From Commensalibacter intestini A911 (GTDB lineage: Bacteria > Pseudomonadota > Alphaproteobacteria > Acetobacterales > Acetobacteraceae): DNA of 64,000 nucleotides. The stretch covers positions 79,932-143,931 of the forward strand of contig NZ_AGFR01000010.1 of the NCBI RefSeq assembly GCF_000231445.1, written 5' to 3'. The translations under genes and the position numbers were made by a program. Below are positions 1 through 8,645 of the stretch, one piece after another. The stretch's first letter is position 1, and every line of letters starts with the position of its first letter. Below the pieces are notes generated by a model. That model had not been told where the DNA came from. It searched no databases and saw only the letters and a list, made by a program, of their open reading frames with translations.

Positions 1-1062
1 GAAAATTTAATGATTACAGATTTGCTGAGAAATGATCTGGGGCAAATTGCGCAACAGGGAACTGTTAAAGTAACCTCTTTGTTTGATGCTGAAAAATATC
101 CTACCGTATGGCAATTAACGTCTACGATTACGGCGCAGTTAAAAGATTACACCACATTAACGGATATTTTTACGGCTTTATTTCCATGTGGATCGATTAC
201 GGGAGCCCCAAAAGCGAACACGATGAAAATTATTCAAGCGTTAGAAAAAAGCCCAAGAGATGTTTATTGTGGTGCGATAGGCGTGATTACTCCAAATGAT
301 CAGGCTATTTTTTCTGATCCAATTAGAACAATGGTTATTCAAGATCAACAAGCAACTTATGGGGTAGGGGGTGGCATTACTTGGGATTCAACGCCACAAG
401 ATGAATATCAAGAGGTTTTTCATAAGATGCAGGTTTTATATCAGTCTAAAGTGCCAGAACATTTATTAGAATCTTTGTTACTCGAGGATGGGAAGTATTT
501 TTTATATGATGAGCATTTTCAACGTTTAAAATCGTCTGCTATTTATTTTGATTTTGCATTCCATCAGGATGAGATCGAACGTGCTTTACAGCAATTAAAA
601 GACAAATATTCTGCAGGACGATGGAAAGTAAGATTGTTGTTAGATAAAAAAGGAGCGATTGAGTGCGAAGCTCAATCAATCACGTTGTTAACTTCTCCTT
701 TATATGCGTCATGGGCTGAGAACTCTGTACAATCAGACAATGTTTTTTTATATCATAAAACGACGAAGAGGGACTTTTATCCCAAAGTAACATTAGATTA
801 TGAAATTTTATTATTTAACGAAAAAAACGAGGTGACAGAGTTTGTTAATGGTAATTTTGTTTGGTTTAATCAAGGAGAATGGTTTACCCCCCCTTTACAG
901 AGTGCTTTATTAAATGGCACAATGAGGCAACATTTGTTAGCACAAGGTAAAATAAAAGAGCGTATTATTTATAAAAAAGATCTGCAAGAAACTTGTAAGA
1001 TTGCTTTTATTAATAGTGTGCGTGGATGGCGTGATGTTGTTTGGAAACAAGAAAAAAATTAA
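1..1062 (+). CDS. pabB: Aminodeoxychorismate synthase component I fused to aminodeoxychorismate lyase (5' partial)
   Basis: The reading frame is already open at base 1 (E-N-L-M-I-T-D-L-L-R-N, a PabB-typical stretch), so the start lies upstream. The first ~145 residues are the end of a chorismate-binding domain, with the SITGAPK motif, an E-rich helix and GGGITWDS...DEYQE. The remaining ~200 residues form a PLP fold-type IV domain like PabC or IlvE: LLESLLLEDG, HKTTKR with the likely PLP lysine, TEFVNGNF and NSVRGW near the end. Known PabB-PabC fusions make 4-aminobenzoate for folate, converting chorismate to aminodeoxychorismate and then eliminating pyruvate. A glutaminase partner (PabA) is not seen here. 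A terminator-like hairpin follows the stop. Confidence 0.9.
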   Translation, partial: ENLMITDLLRNDLGQIAQQGTVKVTSLFDAEKYPTVWQLTSTITAQLKDYTTLTDIFTALFPCGSITGAPKANTMKIIQALEKSPRDVYCGAIGVITPNDQAIFSDPIRTMVIQDQQATYGVGGGITWDSTPQDEYQEVFHKMQVLYQSKVPEHLLESLLLEDGKYFLYDEHFQRLKSSAIYFDFAFHQDEIERALQQLKDKYSAGRWKVRLLLDKKGAIECEAQSITLLTSPLYASWAENSVQSDNVFLYHKTTKRDFYPKVTLDYEILLFNEKNEVTEFVNGNFVWFNQGEWFTPPLQSALLNGTMRQHLLAQGKIKERIIYKKDLQETCKIAFINSVRGWRDVVWKQEKN

Positions 1063-1138
1063 AGTGACCAAAATCTCACCATATTTATTGTGCTAATTAT
1101 AGAGAAAATCAAATATTGATTGGAATATTTTCTTAGGG

Positions 1139-1168
1139 AAAGGCCATGTAATGTGGTCTTTGTTGCTT
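1139..1168 (+). terminator. Probable terminator after pabB-pabC
   Basis: An 8-bp stem (AAAGGCCA / TGGTCTTT, one G-T pair) encloses a 7-nt loop and is followed by a short T-rich run. It lies between pabB-pabC and the next gene on the same strand. A second AT-rich inverted repeat sits just upstream (about 1101-1133). Confidence 0.4.
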
Positions 1169-1248
1169 CTATAAATCTATATAAAAGGGCCAATAATTAC
1201 TCGTTTTACTAGAGAGTGCTTTTATATAAAACGATACAAGGATTTTTA

Positions 1249-2565
1249 ATGCAAGAGATGCTAAAACATTTTTCACAGTGGCTAGATAAAATGGGAGTGC
1301 CGTTTCAAACTCTTATGACTTTTGGTGAGGCTGTGGGGATTATTATAATCACTGCGGTCATTTTGCACTTTATTTTACATCGATTAGTGCTAACCAGACT
1401 GGATCGTTTTTCGAAAAAAAGCTCTTGGGTTTGGGTGCAAGTCTTAACTGAGGATCAGCTTTTTAATCGCTTAGCGTTTGTCGTTCAAGGTGTCGTATTA
1501 TTAGGGCAAGCAACATTTTGGTCTCAACATGGTGTGTCTATCCTTTATCTCGTTGTGATTTGTACGAAATTATGGATTACATTATATGTGTTGCTTTCAC
1601 TCTTTTCTTTCTTGAATATTGTTATTCACCTTTCCAATCGATTAGGGATATCCAGTAATTTACCTTTGGGAGGAATATTTCAAGGGGTTAAGTTATTAGC
1701 GTCGTTATTCTTTGGAATTGTGATGATTTCTACGGTTATCGACCAATCCCCATGGAAACTAATTACAGGCTTGGGTGCGATGGCTGCGGTGATCATGTTG
1801 GTGTTTAAAGATTCTATTTTAGGGTTAGCTGCAGGCATTCAATTATCTGCTAATAAAATGCTAAGAATTGGTGACTGGTTAACCATGGAAAAATATGGTG
1901 CTGATGGTACTGTGATTGATATTGGGTTAACAACGGTTAAAGTTCAGAATTTTGATAATACCATGACCATGATTCCAACATATGCATTGGTTTCAGATTC
2001 ATTTATTAACTGGCGCGCAATGCAAGAGTCTGGTGGACGTCGTATTAAGCGTTCTATTTTAATCGATGCAAATTCTATTCGTTTTTTGACTAAAGAAGAA
2101 ATCGAAAAGCTTGAAAAAAGTGTTTTATTAAAATCTTATATTCTTAAGAGAGCGGAAGAAATCGATCAATTTAATAAAGAAAAGAAATATGATTTAGAAG
2201 CTTCTGTATTAAACGGTCGTCGTTTGACTAACTTAGGTTTATATCGTGCTTATTTAGAAGAATATCTTCAACAGCATCCTTCTGTGCATCACAATATGAC
2301 CTGTATGGTTCGTCAAATGGCACCAGATTTTTCAGCGATGCCATTAGAGATTTACTGTTTCAGTAATACGGTTGTTTGGAAGAAATACGAAGAAATTCAG
2401 TCTGATATTTTTGATCATGCGTATTCTGTATTAACAGAGTTCTTCCTAAGTGCAGGGCAAAGCGGTACTGGAAATAGTTCTACAGTTATGTTAGCACAAG
2501 CGCCTGATACAAAGATGTTTGATAGTGTTGCACCTGTGGCATTACAAAAAGAAAATCAAGCTTAG
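1249..2565 (+). CDS. MscS-family mechanosensitive channel, YbdG-like
   Basis: This is an integral membrane protein with about five hydrophobic helices in its N-terminal half. The MscS pore/beta domain follows (GLGAMAAVIMLVFKDSILGLAAGIQLSANKMLRIGDWL). The cytoplasmic part carries GGRRIKRSILID and RRLTNLGLYRAYLEEYL, signatures of the YbdG/miniconductance subgroup rather than small MscS. Such channels open under membrane tension during osmotic downshift. I place the start at the ATG at 1249, because AAGGA lies six bases upstream; an in-frame GTG at 1216 is less likely. A clear terminator follows. A paralogue of the same subgroup lies at 51538-52764 on the other strand. Confidence 0.88.
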   Translation: MQEMLKHFSQWLDKMGVPFQTLMTFGEAVGIIIITAVILHFILHRLVLTRLDRFSKKSSWVWVQVLTEDQLFNRLAFVVQGVVLLGQATFWSQHGVSILYLVVICTKLWITLYVLLSLFSFLNIVIHLSNRLGISSNLPLGGIFQGVKLLASLFFGIVMISTVIDQSPWKLITGLGAMAAVIMLVFKDSILGLAAGIQLSANKMLRIGDWLTMEKYGADGTVIDIGLTTVKVQNFDNTMTMIPTYALVSDSFINWRAMQESGGRRIKRSILIDANSIRFLTKEEIEKLEKSVLLKSYILKRAEEIDQFNKEKKYDLEASVLNGRRLTNLGLYRAYLEEYLQQHPSVHHNMTCMVRQMAPDFSAMPLEIYCFSNTVVWKKYEEIQSDIFDHAYSVLTEFFLSAGQSGTGNSSTVMLAQAPDTKMFDSVAPVALQKENQA

Positions 2566-2595
2566 TTTGTTTTTATAAACTATTGAGCAGGATCA

Positions 2596-2633
2596 ATAAA
2601 AAAAAGCAGTATGAAAATACTGCTTTTTTTATT
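2596..2633. terminator. Bidirectional rho-independent terminator
   Basis: A-rich sequence, the stem GCAGTAT / ATACTGC with loop GAAA, then a T run. The A and T tracts on both sides let it serve both the channel gene (+) and the convergent formate channel gene (-). Confidence 0.85.
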
Positions 2634-2665
2634 ATGAGAAGATAAGATTTTTAAAGCGTCACTGA

Positions 2666-3541
2666 TTATCGTTTTGTTGTATGTTGACGTAAAAATAATA
2701 ACCAGTTTCCCCAACCGATTAATAGTGCGCCTCCGATAATGTTGCCAATTGTGACGGGAATTAAGTTATGCAAAAAGAAACGTCCCCATGTGAGGTCTGC
2801 ATATTTAGCAATATCAATCCCATGAGCTACCCAAAATTCAGGAGCCGTGGTGTCTTTAATTAAAAGTCCCATTGGGATTTCATACATATTGGCGACACAA
2901 TGTTCAAATCCACAAGCAACAAACATGGCAATTGGTAAAAGAAGAACGAGAACTTTGTCTGCACTGGTTCGACAGCTGAAACATAACCAGACCCCTAAAC
3001 TGACCATCACGTTACATAAGATTCCTAAGGTAACCGCCTCTATAAAAGAATGGTGTAGTTTATGTTCGATAATGTTCATATAATTTAAAGCAATTTGTCC
3101 ATTCGCATCCCAGGGATGTCCGCTCATATAAACGAGGAAAACTAGAAATAAGGCTCCTGTAAAATTGCCAAAATAAACAAATCCCCAGTTTTTAAAAAGT
3201 TGACGCCAAGTAATTTTGTTACTTTCTTTGGCAATAAAAGTCAGGGTTGTAGAGGTAAATAGATCAGCACCACAAACGACAACAAGGATTAACCCCATAC
3301 TAAAGCATAGTCCTCCGACCAGCTTTGCCATACCATAAGGCATAGTGGACGATCCTGTTGTGACTAATGTAAAAAAGATAAAAGCCAGTCCAATAAAAAA
3401 ACCACCGTAAGTTGAGGCAATGAAGACTTTTGAGAATGGTTTTTTAACTTTAGTTATCATCATTCTTTCGGCTCTATCAGCCATTTCATATGGGTCAAGA
3501 GCTTCTAATGATACCGTTTGCAAATCAGGTGTTTTTTCCAT
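2666..3541 (-). CDS. focA: Formate/nitrite transporter family channel (FocA-like)
   Basis: A 291-residue FNT-family protein with six predicted membrane helices. Family features include the N-terminal amphipathic region (DPYEMADRAE), the first-helix segment YGGFFIGLAF, GADLFTS in the third helix region and GFEHCVANMY near the fourth, matching the conserved GFEHSIANMY of FocA and its pore histidine. The C-terminal N-x-x-P-V-T-I-G-N-I-I-G-G is also typical. These pentameric channels move formate, and sometimes nitrite or lactate, across the inner membrane. No pyruvate-formate lyase or formate dehydrogenase gene is adjacent, so the direction of transport cannot be inferred. The gene converges on the upstream channel gene across a shared terminator. 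Confidence 0.9.
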   Translation of the reverse strand: MEKTPDLQTVSLEALDPYEMADRAERMMITKVKKPFSKVFIASTYGGFFIGLAFIFFTLVTTGSSTMPYGMAKLVGGLCFSMGLILVVVCGADLFTSTTLTFIAKESNKITWRQLFKNWGFVYFGNFTGALFLVFLVYMSGHPWDANGQIALNYMNIIEHKLHHSFIEAVTLGILCNVMVSLGVWLCFSCRTSADKVLVLLLPIAMFVACGFEHCVANMYEIPMGLLIKDTTAPEFWVAHGIDIAKYADLTWGRFFLHNLIPVTIGNIIGGALLIGWGNWLLFLRQHTTKR

Positions 3542-3688
3542 GATTTTGCTCCTAAATTTTCATGATGAAAATAGTAATTACAAACAAATAATTATTTAAA
3601 ATCATGAAATATTATAAATATTTCGTATGCATTTCAATCATAAAACATTTTAAACATACTTTAACGAATGAGGTGTGTTTAAAATGTT

Positions 3689-4894
3689 TTAATAGCTAAT
3701 GTCTGACCATGAATAAGAGTGATCTGCACGATATTGCTTTGGTGTTTTATTAAATTCTTTTTGAAATAAGAAGTAAAAATATTGTAAAGAAGGATAACCA
3801 CATTGTTCTGAAATCTTTGATAAAGCAATGGTAGTGTGACTTAATAAATATTGTGCGCGTCTAAGTTTTTCTTCATAAATAACATTATGCATTGTTTTAT
3901 TTAGTTCTTGTTTAAAACGCATCTCTAAATTAGAACGTGAAATCTTTACTGTTTGAATGACTTGTTCGACTTTGATGTTTTTACAAGCATGATGACGAAT
4001 ATAGTGCATGGCTTGAATGACATAAGGATCTTGGATTGAACGATAGTCGGTTGATTGACGTTCAATGATTTGTTTGGGCGGGATAAGGATTTGTGAGATA
4101 GGAATAGATTGATTATCCAGCATTTTTTGTAATAAAGAGGCGGCTTGATAGCCAATATCTTCTGTACCTTGGGTCACTGTAGAAATAAAATTGCTGGATA
4201 GATAGTTAATGACTTCCTCGTTATCAATGCCAATAATACAATATTCGTCAGGAACTTGTTTCTTTAACTGTTTACAAGCTTGTAAAACATGTCTAGCTCT
4301 GGCGTCATTAACGGCGATAATCCCTGTATTTTTTGGAAGTTTTTGAACCCACTTAGAAAGTTCTTCTAGACTTTCTTGCCAATTATTTAAAGTGATATCA
4401 AATCCTTGATATAAATATCCTGAATATCCTTTTTCTTGTAAAATTTGTTGAAAAGCGACTTCTCGTTCGTAGGCAAATCTGGCTTGACGACTAGGAGGGT
4501 AACTATAAAGTGCAAATTGTTTAATCCCTTTACTACGTAAATGTTCAAAAGCGGCTTGGATTAATGCGTGATTATCAGATGCAACATAGGGAATGGATGG
4601 ATAGTCTTCTTTATTATGAAAAGAAGCACCAACGCCGATAATGGGACATGAACTATTTCGTGCAATCGTTTCTATATGATGGTCATCATAGTTGGCGATA
4701 ATTCCATCACAATTTAAAAGGCGATGTTCTTGATGATCCCATCTTAATTTATCAGAAATATAAATATTCCAATTTACAGGATGGCTTTGTAAAAAATCAC
4801 CGATTCCTTTAAGAATTTGCCGATCATAAACTTGATTAGCGTTAAATAGTAAAAGAATACGCGCTTCTGATTCTAAGATAGGGGGCATGATCAT
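3689..4894 (-). CDS. xylR: Xylose operon regulator, XylR type (sugar-binding domain plus AraC HTH)
   Basis: The protein has 401 residues. An N-terminal periplasmic-binding-protein/LacI-like sensor domain (about 10-285, with CDGIIANYDDHH and GIIAVNDARARH) is followed by a C-terminal AraC-type double helix-turn-helix (about 300-390, with ISRSNLEMRFK and SKISEQCGYPSLQYFYFLFQKEFNKTPKQYR). This layout is that of XylR, which binds D-xylose and activates xyl genes. The gene is divergent from the sugar porter and xylA, supporting that role. The start is ATG at 4894 or the in-frame ATG six bases later; AAAAGG precedes both. No second copy of the regulator is present in the window. Confidence 0.9.
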   Translation of the reverse strand: MIMPPILESEARILLLFNANQVYDRQILKGIGDFLQSHPVNWNIYISDKLRWDHQEHRLLNCDGIIANYDDHHIETIARNSSCPIIGVGASFHNKEDYPSIPYVASDNHALIQAAFEHLRSKGIKQFALYSYPPSRQARFAYEREVAFQQILQEKGYSGYLYQGFDITLNNWQESLEELSKWVQKLPKNTGIIAVNDARARHVLQACKQLKKQVPDEYCIIGIDNEEVINYLSSNFISTVTQGTEDIGYQAASLLQKMLDNQSIPISQILIPPKQIIERQSTDYRSIQDPYVIQAMHYIRHHACKNIKVEQVIQTVKISRSNLEMRFKQELNKTMHNVIYEEKLRRAQYLLSHTTIALSKISEQCGYPSLQYFYFLFQKEFNKTPKQYRADHSYSWSDISY

Positions 4895-5192
4895 GAACCT
4901 TTTAAATTCGATTAATACATACTCTGTTTCAGTATAGTCTGATGATCATTTTTATAGTTATCACGTTTTATTGATGAATATTTTGGCAGAAAAACAAAAA
5001 ACGTAAAATACTTATAAAATTTCATAATTGAGAAACATATTTTTTGTTTTATATACTCGTATTAGTTCAAAAATAACTGATATTTATTGTTTTATTACAA
5101 TAAGTTAATGCTATATTTTTGGATTTTAGAAAAGGCTTTATGTCTTATTTAATGATTTATTCATGGCTAATAATAAAGACTAAGGATTAACG
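4895..5192. promoter_or_regulatory. Divergent xylR / xylose transporter control region
   Basis: This 298-base AT-rich region contains no gene and must hold both promoters plus any XylR operators, since it separates xylR from its expected targets. Several A/T-tract repeats are visible, but I cannot assign operator half-sites by eye. AAGGA sits seven bases before the transporter ATG at 5193. Confidence 0.5.
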
Positions 5193-6629
5193 ATGAATAA
5201 GCAGTATAATACACTTTATGTGTTTCGAATTACCCTTGTGGCGACACTGGGTGGTTTATTATTTGGTTATGATACGGCGGTGGTTTCTGGAACCGTTGAT
5301 TCTATTTCCAGAGTATTTATTGAACCTCAACATCTCAGTGAAACAGCAGCGAATTCTTTGTTAGGATTTTGTATCGCCAGTGCATTGATTGGATGTATTA
5401 TTGGGGGATATATTGGCGGATATCTCAGTGATAAATTTGGTCGCAGAAATGCATTATTACTTGCAGCCTTTTTATTCTTTATTGCAGCGATAGGATCAGC
5501 CTATCCAGAGGCAGGGTTTCATCAGATTGTTACCGACCAATTGCCTTTATATTTATCTAATTACATTCCTGAATTTGTGATTTATCGCATTATTGGTGGG
5601 ATTGGTGTGGGATTGGCTTCTATGTTATCCCCAATGTATATTGCTGAAGTTGCACCAACAGAAATACGTGGACGATTGGTTTCATTTAACCAGTTTGCAA
5701 TTATTTTTGGTCAATTATTGGTCTATTGTGTGAACTATTTCATTGCGAGCTCTGGCGATCAATCATGGTTACATACAGTAGGCTGGCGTTATATGTTCTT
5801 ATCTCTTGCTATTCCAGCAACTTTGTTTTTCATTCTGTTATTTACCGTACCAGAAAGCCCTCGATGGTTGGTTGAAAAACATCGTAAAGACCATGCATTC
5901 TCTGTATTAAGTAATATTTTAACACCAGAACGTGCAAAGGTTGCTTTGTCTGAAATTATGGCATCCCTTGCAAACACATCTGAATCTGGGGCTAAATTAT
6001 TTAAATACGGCATGGGCGTAGTTGTTATTGGGATTTTATTATCCGCGTTTCAACAATTAATGGGGATTAATGTCGTATTATATTATGCGCCAGAAGTTTT
6101 CAAAAACTTGGGTGCAAGTACTGATACAGCTTTGTTACAAACCATTATTGTTGGGATTATTAATTTATCCTTTACAACGCTTGCTATTTTCACAGTTGAT
6201 AAATTTGGTCGCAAACCTTTGCAAATTATCGGTGCGTTCGGCATGGCTTTAGGAATGCTTGTCCTTGGATGTGCATTTTTCTTAAAAATGTCTCCAGTTT
6301 TCGCTCTTTTATCCATGTTGGTTTATATCGCATCTTTCGCCATTTCATGGGGACCAGTTTGTTGGGTTCTATTGGCAGAAATCTTTCCAAACTCTATTCG
6401 CGGTAAAGCACTTTCCATTGCTGTTGCTGTGCAATGGGTGGCTAATTACCTTGTTTCATGGACATTTCCGATTATGGATAAAAACTCCTATCTCATAGAA
6501 ACATTTAATCATGGTTTTTCTTACTGGATTTACGGAGTGATTAGCATTCTCGCTGCGATCTTTATGATTAAGTTTGTTCCAGAAACCAAAGGGAAATCTT
6601 TGGAAGAACTAGAAGCAATTTGGAAATAA
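5193..6629 (+). CDS. xylE: MFS sugar porter, XylE-like D-xylose:H+ symporter
   Basis: A 478-residue, twelve-helix major facilitator of the sugar porter family. It shows GGLLFGYDTAVVSG in helix 1, the DKFGRRNA loop after helix 2, PESPRWLVEK before the central loop, QQLMGINVVLYYAPEVF in helix 7, DKFGRKPLQ after helix 8 and PETKGKSLEELE at the end. The QQ...N motif of helix 7 binds the sugar in XylE. The gene is 93 bases upstream of xylA on the same strand and divergent from xylR, so D-xylose is the most likely substrate. A glucose or arabinose specificity cannot be excluded from sequence alone. Confidence 0.85.
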   Translation: MNKQYNTLYVFRITLVATLGGLLFGYDTAVVSGTVDSISRVFIEPQHLSETAANSLLGFCIASALIGCIIGGYIGGYLSDKFGRRNALLLAAFLFFIAAIGSAYPEAGFHQIVTDQLPLYLSNYIPEFVIYRIIGGIGVGLASMLSPMYIAEVAPTEIRGRLVSFNQFAIIFGQLLVYCVNYFIASSGDQSWLHTVGWRYMFLSLAIPATLFFILLFTVPESPRWLVEKHRKDHAFSVLSNILTPERAKVALSEIMASLANTSESGAKLFKYGMGVVVIGILLSAFQQLMGINVVLYYAPEVFKNLGASTDTALLQTIIVGIINLSFTTLAIFTVDKFGRKPLQIIGAFGMALGMLVLGCAFFLKMSPVFALLSMLVYIASFAISWGPVCWVLLAEIFPNSIRGKALSIAVAVQWVANYLVSWTFPIMDKNSYLIETFNHGFSYWIYGVISILAAIFMIKFVPETKGKSLEELEAIWK

Positions 6630-6722
6630 AGTTTCTGTTTATTCTCTTATGACGACTTTTATTATTCATCATGAATAATCCATTACAAAAATAAGTACAC
6701 AGATCATTTAAGGAGATCTCAA

Positions 6723-8042
6723 ATGCAAAACTATTTTGATAAAGTTCAAAAAATTCAATATGAAGGCCCACATTCAAAAAATCCTTTGGCTTTCCGTCAT
6801 TACAACCCTGATGAAGTTGTTTTTGGTAAAAAAATGTCAGAGCACCTTCGTTTTGCGATTTGTTATTGGCATACATTCTGTTGGAATGGAACCGATATGT
6901 TTGGAACAGGATCTTTCCAATATCCTTGGCAAGCAAGTTCTGATCCGCTAACCAATGCCAAAGCAAAAGCAGAGGTTGCATTTGAATTTTTCCATAAAAT
7001 GAATGTTCCTTTTTATGCATTCCATGATATCGACGTGGCTCCAGAAGGGAATAATATTAAAGAATATTTACATAACTCCGCAGTGATTGCCGATATTATG
7101 TTGGAAAAACAAACACAAGCAGGGATCAGACCATTATGGGGAACAGCAAACTGTTTTACTAATCCTCGTTATATGGGCGGTGCTGCAACCAATCCAGATC
7201 CAGAAATTTTTGCTTATGCTGCTGCACAAGTGGTCAATGCAATGAATGTTACCCATAAACTAGACGGTGAAAATTACGTGCTTTGGGGTGGTCGTGAAGG
7301 ATATGAAAGCCTTTTAAATACCGATCTTAGAAAAGAACGGGAACAACTGGGTCGCTTTATGCAAATGGTTGTTGAAAATAAACATAAAATTGGTTTTAAA
7401 GGAACTTTGTTAATTGAGCCAAAACCACAAGAACCTACAAAACATCAATATGATTATGATGTTTCTACGATTTATGGATTCTTAAAACAATTTGGTCTTG
7501 AAAAAGAAATTAAAGTAAATATTGAAGCGAACCATGCAACCCTTGCTGGACATTCTTTCCAACACGAAGTGGCAACTGCATTTGCTTTGGATCTCTTTGG
7601 GTCTTTGGATGCAAACCGTGGTGACCCACAACTAGGATGGGATACCGATCAATTCCCGAATAGTGTCGAAGAAAATACATTAATCATGTATGAAATCTTG
7701 AAACATGGTGGTTTCAAAACGGGTGGTTTAAACTTTGACTCTAAAGTAAGACGTCAGTCTACGGATAAATACTCTATTTTCTATGGACACATTGGTGGGA
7801 TTGATACGATGGCATTATCCCTTAAATGTGCTGCAAAAATGATGGAAGATGACCAATTAAAAGCTAATACAGATAAACGTTATGCTGGATGGAATACGGC
7901 GTTTGGTAAAGATATGCTTGCTGGTAAAATGACACTTGCTGACATTGCAAAACATGTTGAAAGCAATAATCTGTCTCCTAAAGCAGTGAGTGGTGATCAA
8001 GAGCGTTTAGAAAACTTGGTTAATCATTATATCTTTGATTAA
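6723..8042 (+). CDS. xylA: Xylose isomerase
   Basis: XylA interconverts D-xylose and D-xylulose in the cytoplasm using two divalent metals. The protein is 439 residues, the length of the class II enzymes. The catalytic H101 and D104 occur in [10 protein letters not shown], at the same numbers as in the E. coli enzyme. The metal-site region appears further on as [13 protein letters not shown] and [11 protein letters not shown], and the class-specific [11 protein letters not shown] is present. GGAGATC lies about eight bases before the ATG. The gene probably forms an operon with the upstream porter and ends at a strong terminator. No xylulokinase gene follows, so that step must be encoded elsewhere. 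Confidence 0.97.
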   Translation: MQNYFDKVQKIQYEGPHSKNPLAFRHYNPDEVVFGKKMSEHLRFAICYWHTFCWNGTDMFGTGSFQYPWQASSDPLTNAKAKAEVAFEFFHKMNVPFYAFHDIDVAPEGNNIKEYLHNSAVIADIMLEKQTQAGIRPLWGTANCFTNPRYMGGAATNPDPEIFAYAAAQVVNAMNVTHKLDGENYVLWGGREGYESLLNTDLRKEREQLGRFMQMVVENKHKIGFKGTLLIEPKPQEPTKHQYDYDVSTIYGFLKQFGLEKEIKVNIEANHATLAGHSFQHEVATAFALDLFGSLDANRGDPQLGWDTDQFPNSVEENTLIMYEILKHGGFKTGGLNFDSKVRRQSTDKYSIFYGHIGGIDTMALSLKCAAKMMEDDQLKANTDKRYAGWNTAFGKDMLAGKMTLADIAKHVESNNLSPKAVSGDQERLENLVNHYIFD

Positions 8043-8074
8043 GTTTCATTGACTGCCTTGTCAAATGAAGGAAG

Positions 8075-8099
8075 CGGCGCTTATATAGCGCCGTTTTTA
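8075..8099 (+). terminator. Rho-independent terminator of the xyl operon
   Basis: A GC-rich 6-bp stem (CGGCGC / GCGCCG) with a 7-nt AT loop is followed directly by a T run, 32 bases after the xylA stop. Confidence 0.85.
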
Positions 8100-8645
8100 T
8101 TAGATATAGACCTAATAAATGATGATATATTAAAAAAATTACAATTATATAATAAAAATGGATATTACATAGAGGTAACACTTCGGATATATTTGTTTAT
8201 AAACTTGTAAAAATAGTTTACAGAATTTTATATCAAAAATATATTTCAGTAGTAAAAATTATATAAATTAAAAGAAATATTATATTGGCAAGTTAATGAT
8301 CTTATAAGTTACGATTAGAGTTTCGTTATTTGTCATTGTTAAGTTGTATAAATATAAAGGAGTTATTCTTAGAACGTGGTTTGAAAGTTGATTGTAGCAT
8401 GTTAAATCGTTTTTATTAACGATTGCTATCTTTATTAAGAGAATTCTCACAAGATATAAGAATATGAAATCATACTCTAAGCTTGAAAAAGATTTTAAAT
8501 AGAAATCTGTATTGGTAATTAACTCTTACTTAAAAGCTTTTAAATCAAATAATCTAGTGCTTGCGAACTCATCAAAATTATCAAAAACCGACAAATAACT
8601 CTCAATTTATAACGAGGCTATTTATTCTTATCAAGGATATTCAAT
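8100..8645. other. Long AT-rich intergenic region upstream of the Hint/repeat protein
   Basis: About 545 bases with no credible gene on either strand. A hairpin (AATCGTT / AACGATT) lies at about 8404-8424. AAGGA lies about eight bases before the ATG at 8646. The length suggests a long 5' leader or multiple regulatory inputs for the downstream surface-type protein; this is inference. Confidence 0.4.

Noticed and set aside
6568..7020. Antisense open frame across xylA and the end of the sugar porter
   Set aside because: It lies opposite two clearly conserved genes, has no family resemblance and is a shadow of their codon use.
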